Positions 7,398-16,513 are shown, counted from the stretch's first letter. The stretch: 64,000 nt of DNA from Flavobacterium pectinovorum (GCF_006438875.1 NZ_RCZH01000002.1:200424-264423), one strand, 5' to 3'. Numbers and translations: made by a program. The notes: generated by a model from the sequence alone, not told the origin.

Positions 7398-8738
7398 ATG
7401 GATATAGTTATCAAACTCTCTCAATTTCTATTGAGTTTATCTTTACTTATTATTCTTCACGAATTAGGGCATTTTATCCCTGCAAAATTGTTTAAAACCA
7501 GAGTCGAAAAATTTTACTTATTTTTTGATGTTAAATATTCTCTATTAAAAAAGAAAATTGGCGAAACAGAATACGGAATCGGATGGTTACCGCTTGGAGG
7601 TTATGTAAAAATTTCCGGAATGATCGACGAAAGCATGGACAAAGAACAAATGGCTTTGCCTCCACAACCGTGGGAATTTCGTTCTAAACCAGCCTGGCAA
7701 CGTTTGATCATCATGCTTGGCGGTGTTACGGTAAACTTTATTCTGGCATTTATTATATATATAGGTATGGCGTTTGCTTATGGTGATACGTACATTGCTA
7801 ATGCTGATTTGAAAGATGGTGTCTTTGTTGAAAATCCTGCGATGCTTAAAGCTGGTTTTAAAACGGGTGATAAACTTGTATCTATCGACGGAAAAAAAGT
7901 TGAAAATTACGACAATAGTTTAAACATGAATATTATCATGGCTAAGCAAGTTTTGATCGAAAGAAACGGTCAACAACAAACGGTCAATATACCTAATGAT
8001 TTTGTTGATCAGTTATCAAAACAAGAAAAAGGTTTATTAGTTTCTATTCGCGTACCTTTTGCGATTGGAAAAGTTGATGATGCATCTCCTAATCAAAATT
8101 TAAAAGTTAAAGATTTGATTCTTTCCCTTAACGGAGAAAAAGTAAAATATTTTGACGAAGCAAAAACAATCTTAAGTAATAATAAAGGAAAATCAATTCC
8201 TGCTGTTGTTTTACGTGATTTAAAAGAAACGCCTATTACGGTTAAGGTTTCTGACAAAGGTACTTTAGGCGTAGTAGCTGGTGGTTTAGATATGAAATCA
8301 TTAGAAAAGCTAGGATACTACAAAATCAGCACTAAAAACTACAGTTTTATTGAATCAATTCCGGTTGGATTAGAAAAAGGTAAAGATCAGTTAGTAGGTT
8401 ACGGAAAACAACTTAAAATGATTTTTAATCCTGAGACTAAAGCTTACAAACAAGTTGGTGGTTTTGCGGCTATTTTTAACATTTTTCCTAATTCATGGAG
8501 TTGGGAAACCTTCTGGTCAATCACTGCTTTATTGTCAATTATGCTTGGAGTTATGAATTTATTGCCAATTCCGGCTCTTGATGGTGGTCATGTGATGTTT
8601 TTATTATACGAAATAATCAGTGGAAGAAAACCTAGTGATAAATTCCTTGAAAATGCCCAAATGGTTGGTTTCGTTCTACTTATAGCGTTACTTTTGTTCG
8701 CTAACGGAAACGATATTTATAAGGCAATTGTCAAGTAG
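7398..8738 (+). CDS. rseP: RIP metalloprotease RseP (site-2 protease)
   Basis: A 446-aa M50 intramembrane zinc protease that cleaves membrane anti-sigma factors or signal-peptide remnants. The active-site HELGH is at residues 21-25 inside the first helix. Two PDZ-like segments lie at about 130-300, and the second catalytic motif NLLPIPALDGGH lies near residue 390 in the C-terminal helices. Length and order are normal for the family. A tRNA-Asn cluster follows. Confidence 0.96.
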   Translation: MDIVIKLSQFLLSLSLLIILHELGHFIPAKLFKTRVEKFYLFFDVKYSLLKKKIGETEYGIGWLPLGGYVKISGMIDESMDKEQMALPPQPWEFRSKPAWQRLIIMLGGVTVNFILAFIIYIGMAFAYGDTYIANADLKDGVFVENPAMLKAGFKTGDKLVSIDGKKVENYDNSLNMNIIMAKQVLIERNGQQQTVNIPNDFVDQLSKQEKGLLVSIRVPFAIGKVDDASPNQNLKVKDLILSLNGEKVKYFDEAKTILSNNKGKSIPAVVLRDLKETPITVKVSDKGTLGVVAGGLDMKSLEKLGYYKISTKNYSFIESIPVGLEKGKDQLVGYGKQLKMIFNPETKAYKQVGGFAAIFNIFPNSWSWETFWSITALLSIMLGVMNLLPIPALDGGHVMFLLYEIISGRKPSDKFLENAQMVGFVLLIALLLFANGNDIYKAIVK

Positions 8739-8769
8739 TAAAATATTTTAAAAAAAGTGCAAAAATGTT

Positions 8770-8799
8770 TTTGAGAAACTAAAAAATCCTCTATATTTG
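8770..8799 (+). promoter_or_regulatory. Promoter of the tRNA-Asn cluster
   Basis: TTTG (8770-8773), an 18-bp spacer and TATATTTG (8792-8799) match the Bacteroidota sigma-A consensus, ending 24 bp before the first tRNA. Confidence 0.65.
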
Positions 8800-8823
8800 C
8801 ACTCGCTAAAAAGAGCAACAACT

Positions 8824-8897
8824 TCCTCCTTAGCTCAGTTGGTTAGAGCATCTGACTGTTAATCAGAGGGTCCTTGGTTCGAGCCCAAGAGGGGGAG
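8824..8897 (+). tRNA. tRNA-Asn (GTT)
   Basis: A 74-nt cloverleaf. The acceptor TCCTCCT pairs with AGGGGGA, the anticodon loop reads GTT in CTGTTAA, and the T arm is CTTGG-TTCGAGC-CCAAG. CCA is not encoded. Confidence 0.96.
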
Positions 8898-8935
8898 CAA
8901 CTTTTTTTAGCAAACATATTTACCTTTAAGGTGAT

Positions 8936-9009
8936 TCCTTCTTAGCTCAGTTGGTTAGAGCATCTGACTGTTAATCAGAGGGTCCTTGGTTCGAGCCCAA
9001 GAGAGGGAG
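8936..9009 (+). tRNA. tRNA-Asn (GTT), second copy
   Basis: A 74-nt copy almost identical to the first, with acceptor TCCTTCT paired with AGAGGGA. It is separated from the first by 38 bp and probably shares its promoter. Confidence 0.96.
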
Positions 9010-9015
9010 CTTATT

Positions 9016-9051
9016 AAATACCACTTACAATTGTAAGTGGTATTTTTTTTT
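9016..9051 (+). terminator. Terminator after the tRNA-Asn pair
   Basis: A perfect palindrome (arm ATACCACTTACAA) followed by nine T residues. It ends transcription before the GIY-YIG gene. Confidence 0.85.
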
Positions 9052-9069
9052 GCCCAAAAATTAACATCT

Positions 9070-9351
9070 ATGTACGTTGTTTACATTCTTCACTCCTCTA
9101 AACTTAATCGATATTACATTGGATTCACATCCGATTTCGATACTAGAATGGAATTTCACAAAAATGCCGAATCGAACAAATTTACAGCCAATGCTCAAGA
9201 TTGGAAATTATTTCTCAAAGTAGGATGTGAGACCAAAACTCAAGGCCTAGACATTGAAAAACATATTAAGAAAATGAAAAGTAAAATTTATATTGAGAAT
9301 CTAATTAAGTACCCTGATATAGTTTTTAAACTCAAAGAAAAATACAAATAA
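9070..9351 (+). CDS. Small GIY-YIG nuclease family protein
   Basis: A 93-aa protein made almost only of a GIY-YIG domain (YVVYILHSSKLNRYYIGFT at the N-terminus, Arg in TRMEFH). It resembles the UhrC/UPF0213-like solo GIY-YIG proteins that are multi-copy in flavobacteria. The ATG at 9070 is chosen because the motif starts right after it; the frame is open for 11 more codons. It lies between intact tRNA-Asn genes and a broken tRNA-Asn piece, as if inserted with a tRNA fragment. Nuclease activity and substrate are unknown. Confidence 0.88.
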   Translation: MYVVYILHSSKLNRYYIGFTSDFDTRMEFHKNAESNKFTANAQDWKLFLKVGCETKTQGLDIEKHIKKMKSKIYIENLIKYPDIVFKLKEKYK

Positions 9352-9352
9352 A

Positions 9353-9409
9353 ACTGTTAATCAGAGCCCCGATAGCTATCGGGGTTGGTTCGAGCCCAAG
9401 AGAGGGAGC
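9353..9409 (+). pseudogene. tRNA-Asn 3' remnant interrupted by an 18-bp palindrome
   Basis: Bases 9353-9366 match the tRNA-Asn anticodon arm (ACTGTTAATCAGAG), and 9385-9409 match the T arm and acceptor 3' strand. Between them the expected few bases are replaced by the perfect palindrome CCCCGATAGCTATCGGGG (9367-9384). The acceptor 5' strand and D arm are missing, so it cannot be a working tRNA. It starts 1 bp after the GIY-YIG stop. Confidence 0.85.
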
Positions 9410-9414
9410 TTAAA

Positions 9415-9448
9415 AAAAGACTATCATTTTCATGATAGTCTTTTTTGT
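9415..9448 (+). terminator. Terminator after the GIY-YIG / tRNA remnant
   Basis: Stem AGACTATCA paired with TGATAGTCT, 6-nt loop, then a T-run. It could serve both strands, since the next gene converges from the right. Confidence 0.75.
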
Positions 9449-9472
9449 TTTTAAAGCCTTAATTTTAAAAAC

Positions 9473-10171
9473 TCACTTCTTAGCCAATTGATTTGCCGAA
9501 TTTTTACTTTCGAACAATATCATCATCTCATTTGCTTTCTCGGTTTGATTTGTCACTTTTAACGACTGCGCATATCGATAATAATATATTGAATCTAAAT
9601 CTCCTGTTTCGTCCATGAGCTGTGCGTAATATTTAGCTGCGGTCTCCATATCATTCTCGAAGTAAGATCTGTCTGCAACTTTTTTGAGCATATCTACAGA
9701 TTTATAGCCTTTATCGATAATTTTCTCATAGGCGCTAACAACATTAATACTCACATATTTTGTCTTTTCTGAAGGAGCCAATACCGCAACTTTAACCGGC
9801 TTGATAACTTTGGCTGTACTATCAACAAATGTTTTTGAGTTTAAACCTACCTCAACTGTTTTTAATTTTGGTTTTCTGTATATTGGAGTTACTATTCTGG
9901 TATTATTTGGCCCCAGATCATAGGTATTTACCATGTCTAGCTTTGATACTTCATATTTGGTTACTCTTCTTCCAAAGGTCATATTGATAGTCTCTTCGAC
10001 ACAATAGGACTCTATAACAAGATCATCACCATTTGAGGTATTAGCGGACTGCGAATGTGCATTTCCAGTTGCTGCAATGGCAGGAGCGTGATTGGGGCTG
10101 CTACGCTGAGCAATACAGTTAAAAGAAAACACACATACAATTTCAATAAAAAGTAGTGTATAAGTTTTCAT
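9473..10171 (-). CDS. Secreted protein with a C-terminal TPR unit
   Basis: A 232-aa protein with a signal peptide (about residues 1-21, ending CIAQ). A low-complexity middle is followed by a C-terminal segment (about 150-228: YEKIIDKGYKSVDMLKKVAD ... YYYRYAQSLKVTNQTEKANEMM) that closely resembles the N-terminal TPR of flavobacterial OmpA/PorE-like proteins. The OmpA domain that normally follows is absent. It may be a periplasmic partner protein or a partial paralogue. Single gene, convergent with the upstream terminator. Confidence 0.65.
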   Translation of the reverse strand: MKTYTLLFIEIVCVFSFNCIAQRSSPNHAPAIAATGNAHSQSANTSNGDDLVIESYCVEETINMTFGRRVTKYEVSKLDMVNTYDLGPNNTRIVTPIYRKPKLKTVEVGLNSKTFVDSTAKVIKPVKVAVLAPSEKTKYVSINVVSAYEKIIDKGYKSVDMLKKVADRSYFENDMETAAKYYAQLMDETGDLDSIYYYRYAQSLKVTNQTEKANEMMILFESKNSANQLAKK

Positions 10172-10319
10172 AATGACTTAATTAAGTTGTTTGCAACATT
10201 AAAGGTACTTTATGTTCTCTTCTTTACTTTATAATGCCTGTGAATGACTGTAAAAGTCGTTTAAGTGCTGGTTTTCTTTAAGTTAAAACTATTATTAAAC
10301 CTTTCTATAAAAGATTGAA

Positions 10320-10350
10320 TTGTTATTCTGTACGAAAAATTGTATTTTTG
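10320..10350 (+). promoter_or_regulatory. Promoter upstream of the XRE gene
   Basis: TTG (10320-10322), a 20-bp spacer and TATTTTTG (10343-10350) match the Bacteroidota consensus. The implied 5' leader is about 90 nt. Confidence 0.5.
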
Positions 10351-10448
10351 TTTTGCACACGGCAAACATCAAAAAATGTATCCTACAGAAGCAAACCTGT
10401 ATGATACTATAACCCTAATTTCTCAAGAATTTTAAATATCTTTGAATC

Positions 10449-10844
10449 ATGAGCACAGTAATAAAACCAAATCATATCGGGCGAAAAATAAGCCGTATTC
10501 GTGAACTTCGTGATATGAAGCAAGAAGCTTTGGCACAAGCTTTAGGAACGAACCAACAAGCTATTTCGGCTATTGAAAACAGCGAAACGATAGATGAAGA
10601 AAAACTTAAGGCAATTGCTGAAGTTTTAGGCGTGTCTGTTGAAGGAATTAAGAATTTCTCCGAAGAAGCTATTTTGAACAATATTCAAAATAACTACGAA
10701 GGCTCTGTTATTAATGCTGGACCAACTGTAAATCATCAATGCTCATTTAATCCTCTTGATAAAGTTGTAGAACTTTATGAGCGTTTGGTTTTGGCTGAAA
10801 AAGAGAAAGTGGAATATTTGGAGAAGTTGTTGAAAGGAAAATAA
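10449..10844 (+). CDS. XRE-family HTH regulator
   Basis: A 131-aa cytoplasmic protein. Residues 11-70 form a Cro/C1-type HTH (IRELRDMKQEALAQALGTNQQAISAIENS). The middle is polar, and a C-terminal helix (DKVVELYERLVLAEKEKVEYLEKLL) could dimerise as a coiled coil. It converges on the two-gene helicase module with 8 bp between stops. Targets are unknown. Confidence 0.88.
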   Translation: MSTVIKPNHIGRKISRIRELRDMKQEALAQALGTNQQAISAIENSETIDEEKLKAIAEVLGVSVEGIKNFSEEAILNNIQNNYEGSVINAGPTVNHQCSFNPLDKVVELYERLVLAEKEKVEYLEKLLKGK

Positions 10845-10852
10845 TTATAAAT

Positions 10853-11518
10853 CTAATGACTAAAATGAAAGTGCTTCTTTTCATTTACTGAAATACTTTC
10901 TTGAGCAATAAATTTGCATTCAAAATCTTCGTTTTTAAAATGTTGATTAAACTTATCAAAATAAAAGCTTCTTAAAATAAACAATATAAACTTGTTAGGA
11001 GAGATCGGTTTATTGATTGCAATTCTACAATTTTTATAATTTCCTAAAGTTAAATGGGATTTCGGATGGTCAAATTCAACATGTTTTCTACTATCTATAT
11101 CATATTCAAATCGCATAGGAGTTGTTATAATCATTTTGTCAGACATTTCACTAAAAAGTGTATTACCATAATGAACATCTTCGTAATCTTCCGGATTTTG
11201 TTGAAGATTTTCAAATTCAGGATGAGGCATGTAAGCTAGACGATGACACGAAATAGAAGAACCCTCAAATTTATAATAAATTTGAATAAGTGCATGATCA
11301 AGGAGCTTAAAGTTATACTGCCCCTCTTCAAGACATTTATAATAAACATCCTTATATGGCTGACCTTTTAAAACATGAACTAAGTCTTTATTTCCAGACC
11401 AACTAACTGAATCGTGCGCTTGATATGGAAAGTTATATGAGACAGCAAAACCTTCTGCAATTAACTTTTTTGTTATTCCATGTACAGATTTAAAATACTC
11501 CTTTGCTGTTTTATTCAT
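10853..11518 (-). CDS. Probable DUF2290 protein coupled to the helicase
   Basis: A 221-aa soluble protein without signal peptide. The central and C-terminal block (HPEFENLQQNPEDYED ... MRFEYDID ... DHPKSHLTLGNYKNCRI ... FILFILRSFYF) recalls DUF2290, a family of unknown function; this assignment is from memory of the motif. Its ATG overlaps the helicase stop (ATGA), so the pair is translationally coupled. A role in nucleic-acid metabolism or phage defence is inference from that pairing. Confidence 0.6.
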   Translation of the reverse strand: MNKTAKEYFKSVHGITKKLIAEGFAVSYNFPYQAHDSVSWSGNKDLVHVLKGQPYKDVYYKCLEEGQYNFKLLDHALIQIYYKFEGSSISCHRLAYMPHPEFENLQQNPEDYEDVHYGNTLFSEMSDKMIITTPMRFEYDIDSRKHVEFDHPKSHLTLGNYKNCRIAINKPISPNKFILFILRSFYFDKFNQHFKNEDFECKFIAQESISVNEKKHFHFSH

Positions 11519-13611
11519 CGATTACTAGATAACATTTTTAATATAGATTGCATATCACTTGGATAATCATCAATGCTAGTTTCCCCATTTTGAATCTTTT
11601 GCAAAATACTTGGCAATAATTCTAAAAGTTCAACTTCTTTTTTATGAGACACAAGTTCATCCTCTGTGATATCACGTCGTATTGTGTTCATATTATCGAT
11701 TTCTTGTTGAGATGGATAAACAAAATCTAAAACAAAACTTTCAGACTTTACTTTTTCATATTCTCCAATTAAAGCATCCATTCTAGCACCACAGCCATAT
11801 ACCCTTACCCACGCTTTACTTCTCGTCATAGCAGTAAATAAAATATTTCTTCTTCTTTGCAAATCTCTATCAACGAGAATAGGATGTGAATAACATTCAT
11901 CTGCATTTATAATATACACCATAGGAACTTCATTCCCTTTCGCTCTGTTTATACCTGTAAAAGCGATAGAATTTGTTTCGAAAAAAATATCAGAATTTGA
12001 TGCACCTGTAATATGACTCTTATATCCCTTCTTGAACAAAATTTCCCTAATAATACTTACTTCTGATTTGGTCGTTAATGCAATTGGATTAATAACTATT
12101 ATATCATTATATAATAATTCATCCTTAGTTAAGTTTTTAATAATATCTTCCGCTACTCTTTCGGCTTGTTTCCTTTTACTATCAAAAGAACTAAAGATTA
12201 TCAAATCTTCAATAGCAACACTCTCTTCAATAAACTTATGGGTAGCCTCATCTTTTCTACTTAAAACGACATGTTTCCCTTTTTTAAGCGAACCAGATTG
12301 AGTATGGTATCCTAAATCTTCCCATAATTCTGGTTGGTCAAAAAACTGAACCAAGCCTTTATCTCTATAAATTCCAAACCCTAATGCGTGAGCAGTTGTC
12401 AATAAAGGTCTTGAATTTCTATAGCATTTTTTTAGAATTATATCATTCATATCATCAACACCAAACATTGATTTAGGGCTTCTTAAACTATATCCAACAC
12501 TAAGTTTTTGTAACTCATCATAGGCATATATAAGATTCTTCTTTCCCTTAGCGTCTTTTCTCAGCATGGTGTATGCCATATTCAAAAAATTCTCTGACAA
12601 GTCTTGAGCTTCATCTACCAACATTACATCATATAGTTCTTTTATATTTTTTTTTTGTTTTACAGCGCCAAAAGACGCCTTGCAAGCTGCATCAAAAGGA
12701 TGCTCTTTGTCGGATGTGCTTCTATAATCATGATAAACCACTCCATTTGTAGTACAAAATTCATAATACACCCCTGGACTACTTGGACTTCCCCAAGCTT
12801 GCATAATTCTAATTTTAGCAAAATTGGGTTTTCTTCCTGTCTTTTGAATACAAAACAATTCAATTAAATCTATAAACTGATTTTTCAATGCTCTAGTATT
12901 AAACGTAACTACGATATCAAGTTCTGAATTTGTCGCATGTAAATATGCTGCCTTTAATGCTAAAACAATGGTTTTACCTGAACCTGCCACCCCCCTTATC
13001 CTTTGTATACCACCTTTATACTCAATAATCGCTGATTCTTGTTGACTATCTAAATTTGCAATAGTTTCTTCTAAAAGTTTTATAATTGCGCCTCGTGAAT
13101 TTTCCTGTTTAACATATCTTCTATCACTATTTGTCTTAATTTTTACGATAGATTGTAAAACGGATATTACCGAAGTAACTAACTCAGAATTCTCCCAATT
13201 ATCTCTTTCTTTAATTGTTCTCGAAAGACTTTCATTATCAGTTGCTGTTAACTCAAAATCAACATTTGAACAAGCAGGTGCGTAAGTAATTACTTCAATA
13301 TTCACAAGTAAATTTCTTCCACTATTTAATTGTTTATATTGGTGTAAAAGAGAATACAGTTTAGAATACAACTCATCTCTATATTCTGACCTGTCCTCTA
13401 CTTGAGCACCTTCAACTAAATCAAAGGCAATAATACCGTACTCATTTGATATCCAAAGTGCATCAAGTGTAATACTTTCGCCTCCAGTATATAGGATAGG
13501 ATAACCAATATAAAGCTTTCCCTCTAAATCAGTTTGAGATTTAAAAAAAGCCTCAAGTCTTTCTGTTGAAGCTGGTGCTTTACTTGATTGTCCGTGTTTT
13601 ATATCAACCAT
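11515..13611 (-). CDS. UvrD/Rep-like superfamily 1 helicase with N-terminal extension
   Basis: A 698-aa protein. Residues 1-190 resemble a nuclease-like (NERD-type) fold with DALWISNEYGIIAFDLVEG, though catalytic residues are uncertain. The SF1 helicase core follows: motif I RGVAGSGKT near 205, motif II MLVDEAQD near 332, motif V TGINRAKGNEVPMVYI and motif VI NILFTAMTRSKAWVRVYG. It forms a coupled two-gene unit with the downstream 221-aa gene. It could be a repair enzyme or part of an uncatalogued defence module. Confidence 0.85.
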   Translation of the reverse strand: MVDIKHGQSSKAPASTERLEAFFKSQTDLEGKLYIGYPILYTGGESITLDALWISNEYGIIAFDLVEGAQVEDRSEYRDELYSKLYSLLHQYKQLNSGRNLLVNIEVITYAPACSNVDFELTATDNESLSRTIKERDNWENSELVTSVISVLQSIVKIKTNSDRRYVKQENSRGAIIKLLEETIANLDSQQESAIIEYKGGIQRIRGVAGSGKTIVLALKAAYLHATNSELDIVVTFNTRALKNQFIDLIELFCIQKTGRKPNFAKIRIMQAWGSPSSPGVYYEFCTTNGVVYHDYRSTSDKEHPFDAACKASFGAVKQKKNIKELYDVMLVDEAQDLSENFLNMAYTMLRKDAKGKKNLIYAYDELQKLSVGYSLRSPKSMFGVDDMNDIILKKCYRNSRPLLTTAHALGFGIYRDKGLVQFFDQPELWEDLGYHTQSGSLKKGKHVVLSRKDEATHKFIEESVAIEDLIIFSSFDSKRKQAERVAEDIIKNLTKDELLYNDIIVINPIALTTKSEVSIIREILFKKGYKSHITGASNSDIFFETNSIAFTGINRAKGNEVPMVYIINADECYSHPILVDRDLQRRRNILFTAMTRSKAWVRVYGCGARMDALIGEYEKVKSESFVLDFVYPSQQEIDNMNTIRRDITEDELVSHKKEVELLELLPSILQKIQNGETSIDDYPSDMQSILKMLSSNR

Positions 13612-13937
13612 TAAATTATATTATTAAAAAAGGAAAACAAATATAATCAATTGAAAAAATCTTTTCATAGTAAACCTAAAAAGTTAATAAATCGTAGAAA
13701 CAAAAAGATATCTACGCATGATGTTTTAACTTTTTATTTAATTTTTTACAGACAAACGACAATTTAATCCCTTTTATTAATTTTCTTGTTTTTTGCATAT
13801 TCTTTAAAAGAAAAGTAATAATTAATTTAAAATTCAAATATAAATTTCAAATCTTGGACTACATGTATATAAGCCAAAAAAGCGCCGCAATTCTCATTGC
13901 AGCGCTTTTCTATTTATTTTTAAAATCTAGAATAAGA
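13612..13937. other. Intergenic region with terminator
   Basis: Holds the upstream region of the helicase operon and the terminator of the C1 peptidase gene. Otherwise plain AT-rich DNA with no frame of interest. Confidence 0.5.
13876..13909 (-). terminator. Terminator of the C1 peptidase gene
   Basis: Stem AAAGCGCTGCAAT paired with ATTGCGGCGCTTT (one G-U) and a T-run on the minus strand. Confidence 0.85.
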
Positions 13938-15134
13938 TTAAACTCCTAACTTCTTAGCGATATCTGTTGGGATTCCGCCTTTGTTTACCATTAAGGCAGT
14001 AGTTTTATATTTTACGAAATTTTTGGTTACAAACAAGAAACCTTTGTAGTCGTTTGTTTCTCCCCAGGAATTTTTTACGATGTAATATTCTTTTCCGGTT
14101 TGATCTTTTGCAAGACCAATAATGTGCATTCCGTGATCGTCTGTTGTTGTGTAGTTATCAAACGCTGTTTGACGCATTTCCGGAGTAATTTCCGGTTCAG
14201 CTTTTGGTCCGTTGAACATATCTGCTTTTTCTTCGGCAGTCATATCATCAAATTTCTTTGTTGGTACATATGCTACTCCGTTTTTCCAGCTAAAGCTTTT
14301 CTCACTTACGTCAGTTGCCCACGCTACAGTATATCCTTTTTTCAATGCATTGTCAATAACATCAGTCATGTCATTTACTTTTACATTATAAACCTGGTCA
14401 AATGACCAGTTGTCCGGCACCATCATGGTTGTTTTTTGGTAATATGGAGAAGTTGTAAACGATGACATCTCAACATACTCATCAGGATTGATTCCTACTA
14501 CTTCTTTTGCAAAAGTTTGTGGTGTATAGTTTTTTCCTTTGTAGGTAAAGTTTTCAGGCACTTTTCCTAAATAAGAATCGATAACTGCAGCATACGCTTT
14601 TTGCCAGTTTGGAGTCAATTCTCCATTTGGATTTTTTACAACAGCTGTCAAAACTGCTTCGATAAGAGCTGACATTTCTCCAAATTTATTTTTGTCTGTT
14701 CCGTAGTTTAATCCTGTGTAAACTTCTCTTGGTACAGTTCCGTATTTTTTATACATATTAATTACATCGTGCAAAGCACCTCCGTCACCAAGAGTAACTG
14801 CACCGTGCATACGAACATAATTTACACCTTTCTCAACATAAACATTTCTTGCTGAATAAATTTGAGATAATTCAACCGGTTGTTTTCCTAAACGAATCAT
14901 TTCTGACTCTAAAAAAGAATTTGTCGAATAACTCCAGCAAGTTCCAGAAGATCCTTGTGTTTTTACAGAAGTTGTTCCCAGATTGATTTGCTCTGTGAAT
15001 TTAAAAGCTTCTTTACTTTTTTCGCTTGCATTCAATTTTAGTGAGTTAACTAAAATGTCTTGTGCAAAACAGCCTGTTGCTCCAACAAAAAACACAGAAG
15101 CCGCAAGTACTGATTTGAATGAAAATGTATACAT
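13938..15134 (-). CDS. Secreted C1-family cysteine peptidase (bleomycin-hydrolase-like)
   Basis: A 398-aa protein with a signal peptide (about residues 1-25, ending CFAQ). Papain-fold catalytic residues are visible: Cys66 in QGSSGTCWSYS, His in DDHGMHIIG and Asn in VKNSWG. The long insert between Cys and His is typical of the peptidase C / bleomycin hydrolase group, but export is unusual for that cytoplasmic family and is common in Bacteroidota homologues. Monocistronic, with its own terminator. Substrate unknown. Confidence 0.9.
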   Translation of the reverse strand: MYTFSFKSVLAASVFFVGATGCFAQDILVNSLKLNASEKSKEAFKFTEQINLGTTSVKTQGSSGTCWSYSTNSFLESEMIRLGKQPVELSQIYSARNVYVEKGVNYVRMHGAVTLGDGGALHDVINMYKKYGTVPREVYTGLNYGTDKNKFGEMSALIEAVLTAVVKNPNGELTPNWQKAYAAVIDSYLGKVPENFTYKGKNYTPQTFAKEVVGINPDEYVEMSSFTTSPYYQKTTMMVPDNWSFDQVYNVKVNDMTDVIDNALKKGYTVAWATDVSEKSFSWKNGVAYVPTKKFDDMTAEEKADMFNGPKAEPEITPEMRQTAFDNYTTTDDHGMHIIGLAKDQTGKEYYIVKNSWGETNDYKGFLFVTKNFVKYKTTALMVNKGGIPTDIAKKLGV

Positions 15135-15272
15135 AATGATTATTTAATGATTTGATAAATTTGTCGTTGCAATTTCCTTTTTGTTACAAAACAATTAAAT
15201 AATAAATAATTTGTGTGAGGCAAAACAGTTAATGTTTTCTTAATGTTTAAAACAACAACCTTCCATAAACAC

Positions 15273-15308
15273 ATAAAGCCCCTATAAACAATGCTATTGG
15301 GGCTTTAT
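15273..15308 (-). terminator. Terminator of the envelope cluster
   Basis: Perfect 10-bp stem (ATAAAGCCCC paired with GGGGCTTTAT) with a 16-nt loop, downstream of the BamA-like gene that ends the long minus-strand cluster. Confidence 0.8.
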
Positions 15309-15361
15309 ACAGAAAAAACTAACTAACCAATTTCTTTATATATTTAATACTATTTATTGTA

Positions 15362-16513
15362 TTATCGCAGCCAGTTACTGCCAAAAACTACGTAATAAGC
15401 CCAGTCTTCAGGACCTTTTGCGACATCGATTCCCATACGGAGTTTGAATTTTCGCGCCAGTAAATACCTAAATCCGGTTCCGTAACTGTATTCTAATGGT
15501 TTATCAAATGCCTTACTCCAGTCATTAAATGCATCTGCACCTCCTGCATATCCCATTAAACTCCATCTTCGGTATAAATCCCATCGAAATTCGACTTCGG
15601 TTACCAAACTTGTTTTTCCCTGATAACGTCCCATCGGAATACCTCTTAAATTGATTCCCGGCAGCATATAAAATGGTGGATTCCCAAAAGCCTGTTCGCC
15701 TTCAAATCGAAGTCCCATGATTAATTTTGGCGTTATAGGATGATATCCTATTGCGGATAGATTTAATCTCCACGAATTATAATCACTTCCTATCGCTTTA
15801 TCTGACCAAAAGAAATCAGATTGTAATCGGATTCCTTTATCGGGTGTAAAAATATTATCCCGGCCATCAAACTGAATCGCTCCTCCAAGCTGACTTACAG
15901 TACTTGTAATGTCTTTTGGTTTTATAAAAGACGGAAGATTTTCAGTAGGCAGTTTTATATCTGAATTTAAAAAAAGATATTGCGGACCGGCACTCCATTT
16001 TGCATTTCGAAACTGTTTTAGCCATTGTGTATAAAACGAATAAGATCTAAAATTGAGTTTAAATTCCTGGTCTTTACCGCTTGGCAAATTTTCATAAAAA
16101 GACAAGTTTAAATCGCCATAACCCGCCATGACGCGATATAATATTTTTGGTTTTACTAATGTTGCCACACGAAATGCACCCACTAACCAGCTGTTATTTC
16201 CGGTGTACATTCCTGCACCTCCTGTAATATCAGGATTTATGAATCTTTTTTTACCGTTTTCATCTATAACCGGCGCACGCTTTTTAAGAAAAACAGGTAT
16301 AACAGCGCCTCCAATTCCACCTAAAGCCGGTTCTGTTATTACTGTTGGAACTACAATAAAACCGTGTGCATAAATAATATAATCGCTTAAATCTATTGCG
16401 CCGTCTATTGAATCTCTTAAACTAATATGCTGTTTTTGTCCAATTGCAGTAAACGATAAAAAGAAAAAAAGATTTACAAATCCAATTTTAAGCAAGTGAG
16501 TTGTGCTTTTCAT
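15362..16513 (-). CDS. BamA/TamA-family outer-membrane barrel protein
   Basis: About 383 aa from the ATG that begins a good signal peptide (MKSTTHLLKIGFV..FTAIGQ); an in-frame ATG nine codons upstream (16540) is also possible. There are no POTRA repeats. The C-terminal half has surface-antigen barrel features: GGAIQFDGRDNIFTPDKGI, RGIPMGRYQGKTSLVTEVEFRWDL and a final aromatic strand ending WLR. This is the short form common in Bacteroidota, often annotated as an outer-membrane or surface antigen protein. It is the last gene of the cluster. Confidence 0.82.
   Translation of the reverse strand: MKSTTHLLKIGFVNLFFFLSFTAIGQKQHISLRDSIDGAIDLSDYIIYAHGFIVVPTVITEPALGGIGGAVIPVFLKKRAPVIDENGKKRFINPDITGGAGMYTGNNSWLVGAFRVATLVKPKILYRVMAGYGDLNLSFYENLPSGKDQEFKLNFRSYSFYTQWLKQFRNAKWSAGPQYLFLNSDIKLPTENLPSFIKPKDITSTVSQLGGAIQFDGRDNIFTPDKGIRLQSDFFWSDKAIGSDYNSWRLNLSAIGYHPITPKLIMGLRFEGEQAFGNPPFYMLPGINLRGIPMGRYQGKTSLVTEVEFRWDLYRRWSLMGYAGGADAFNDWSKAFDKPLEYSYGTGFRYLLARKFKLRMGIDVAKGPEDWAYYVVFGSNWLR

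Noticed and set aside
9353..9409. Third functional tRNA-Asn
   Set aside because: The acceptor 5' strand and D arm are missing and a palindrome interrupts the rest.
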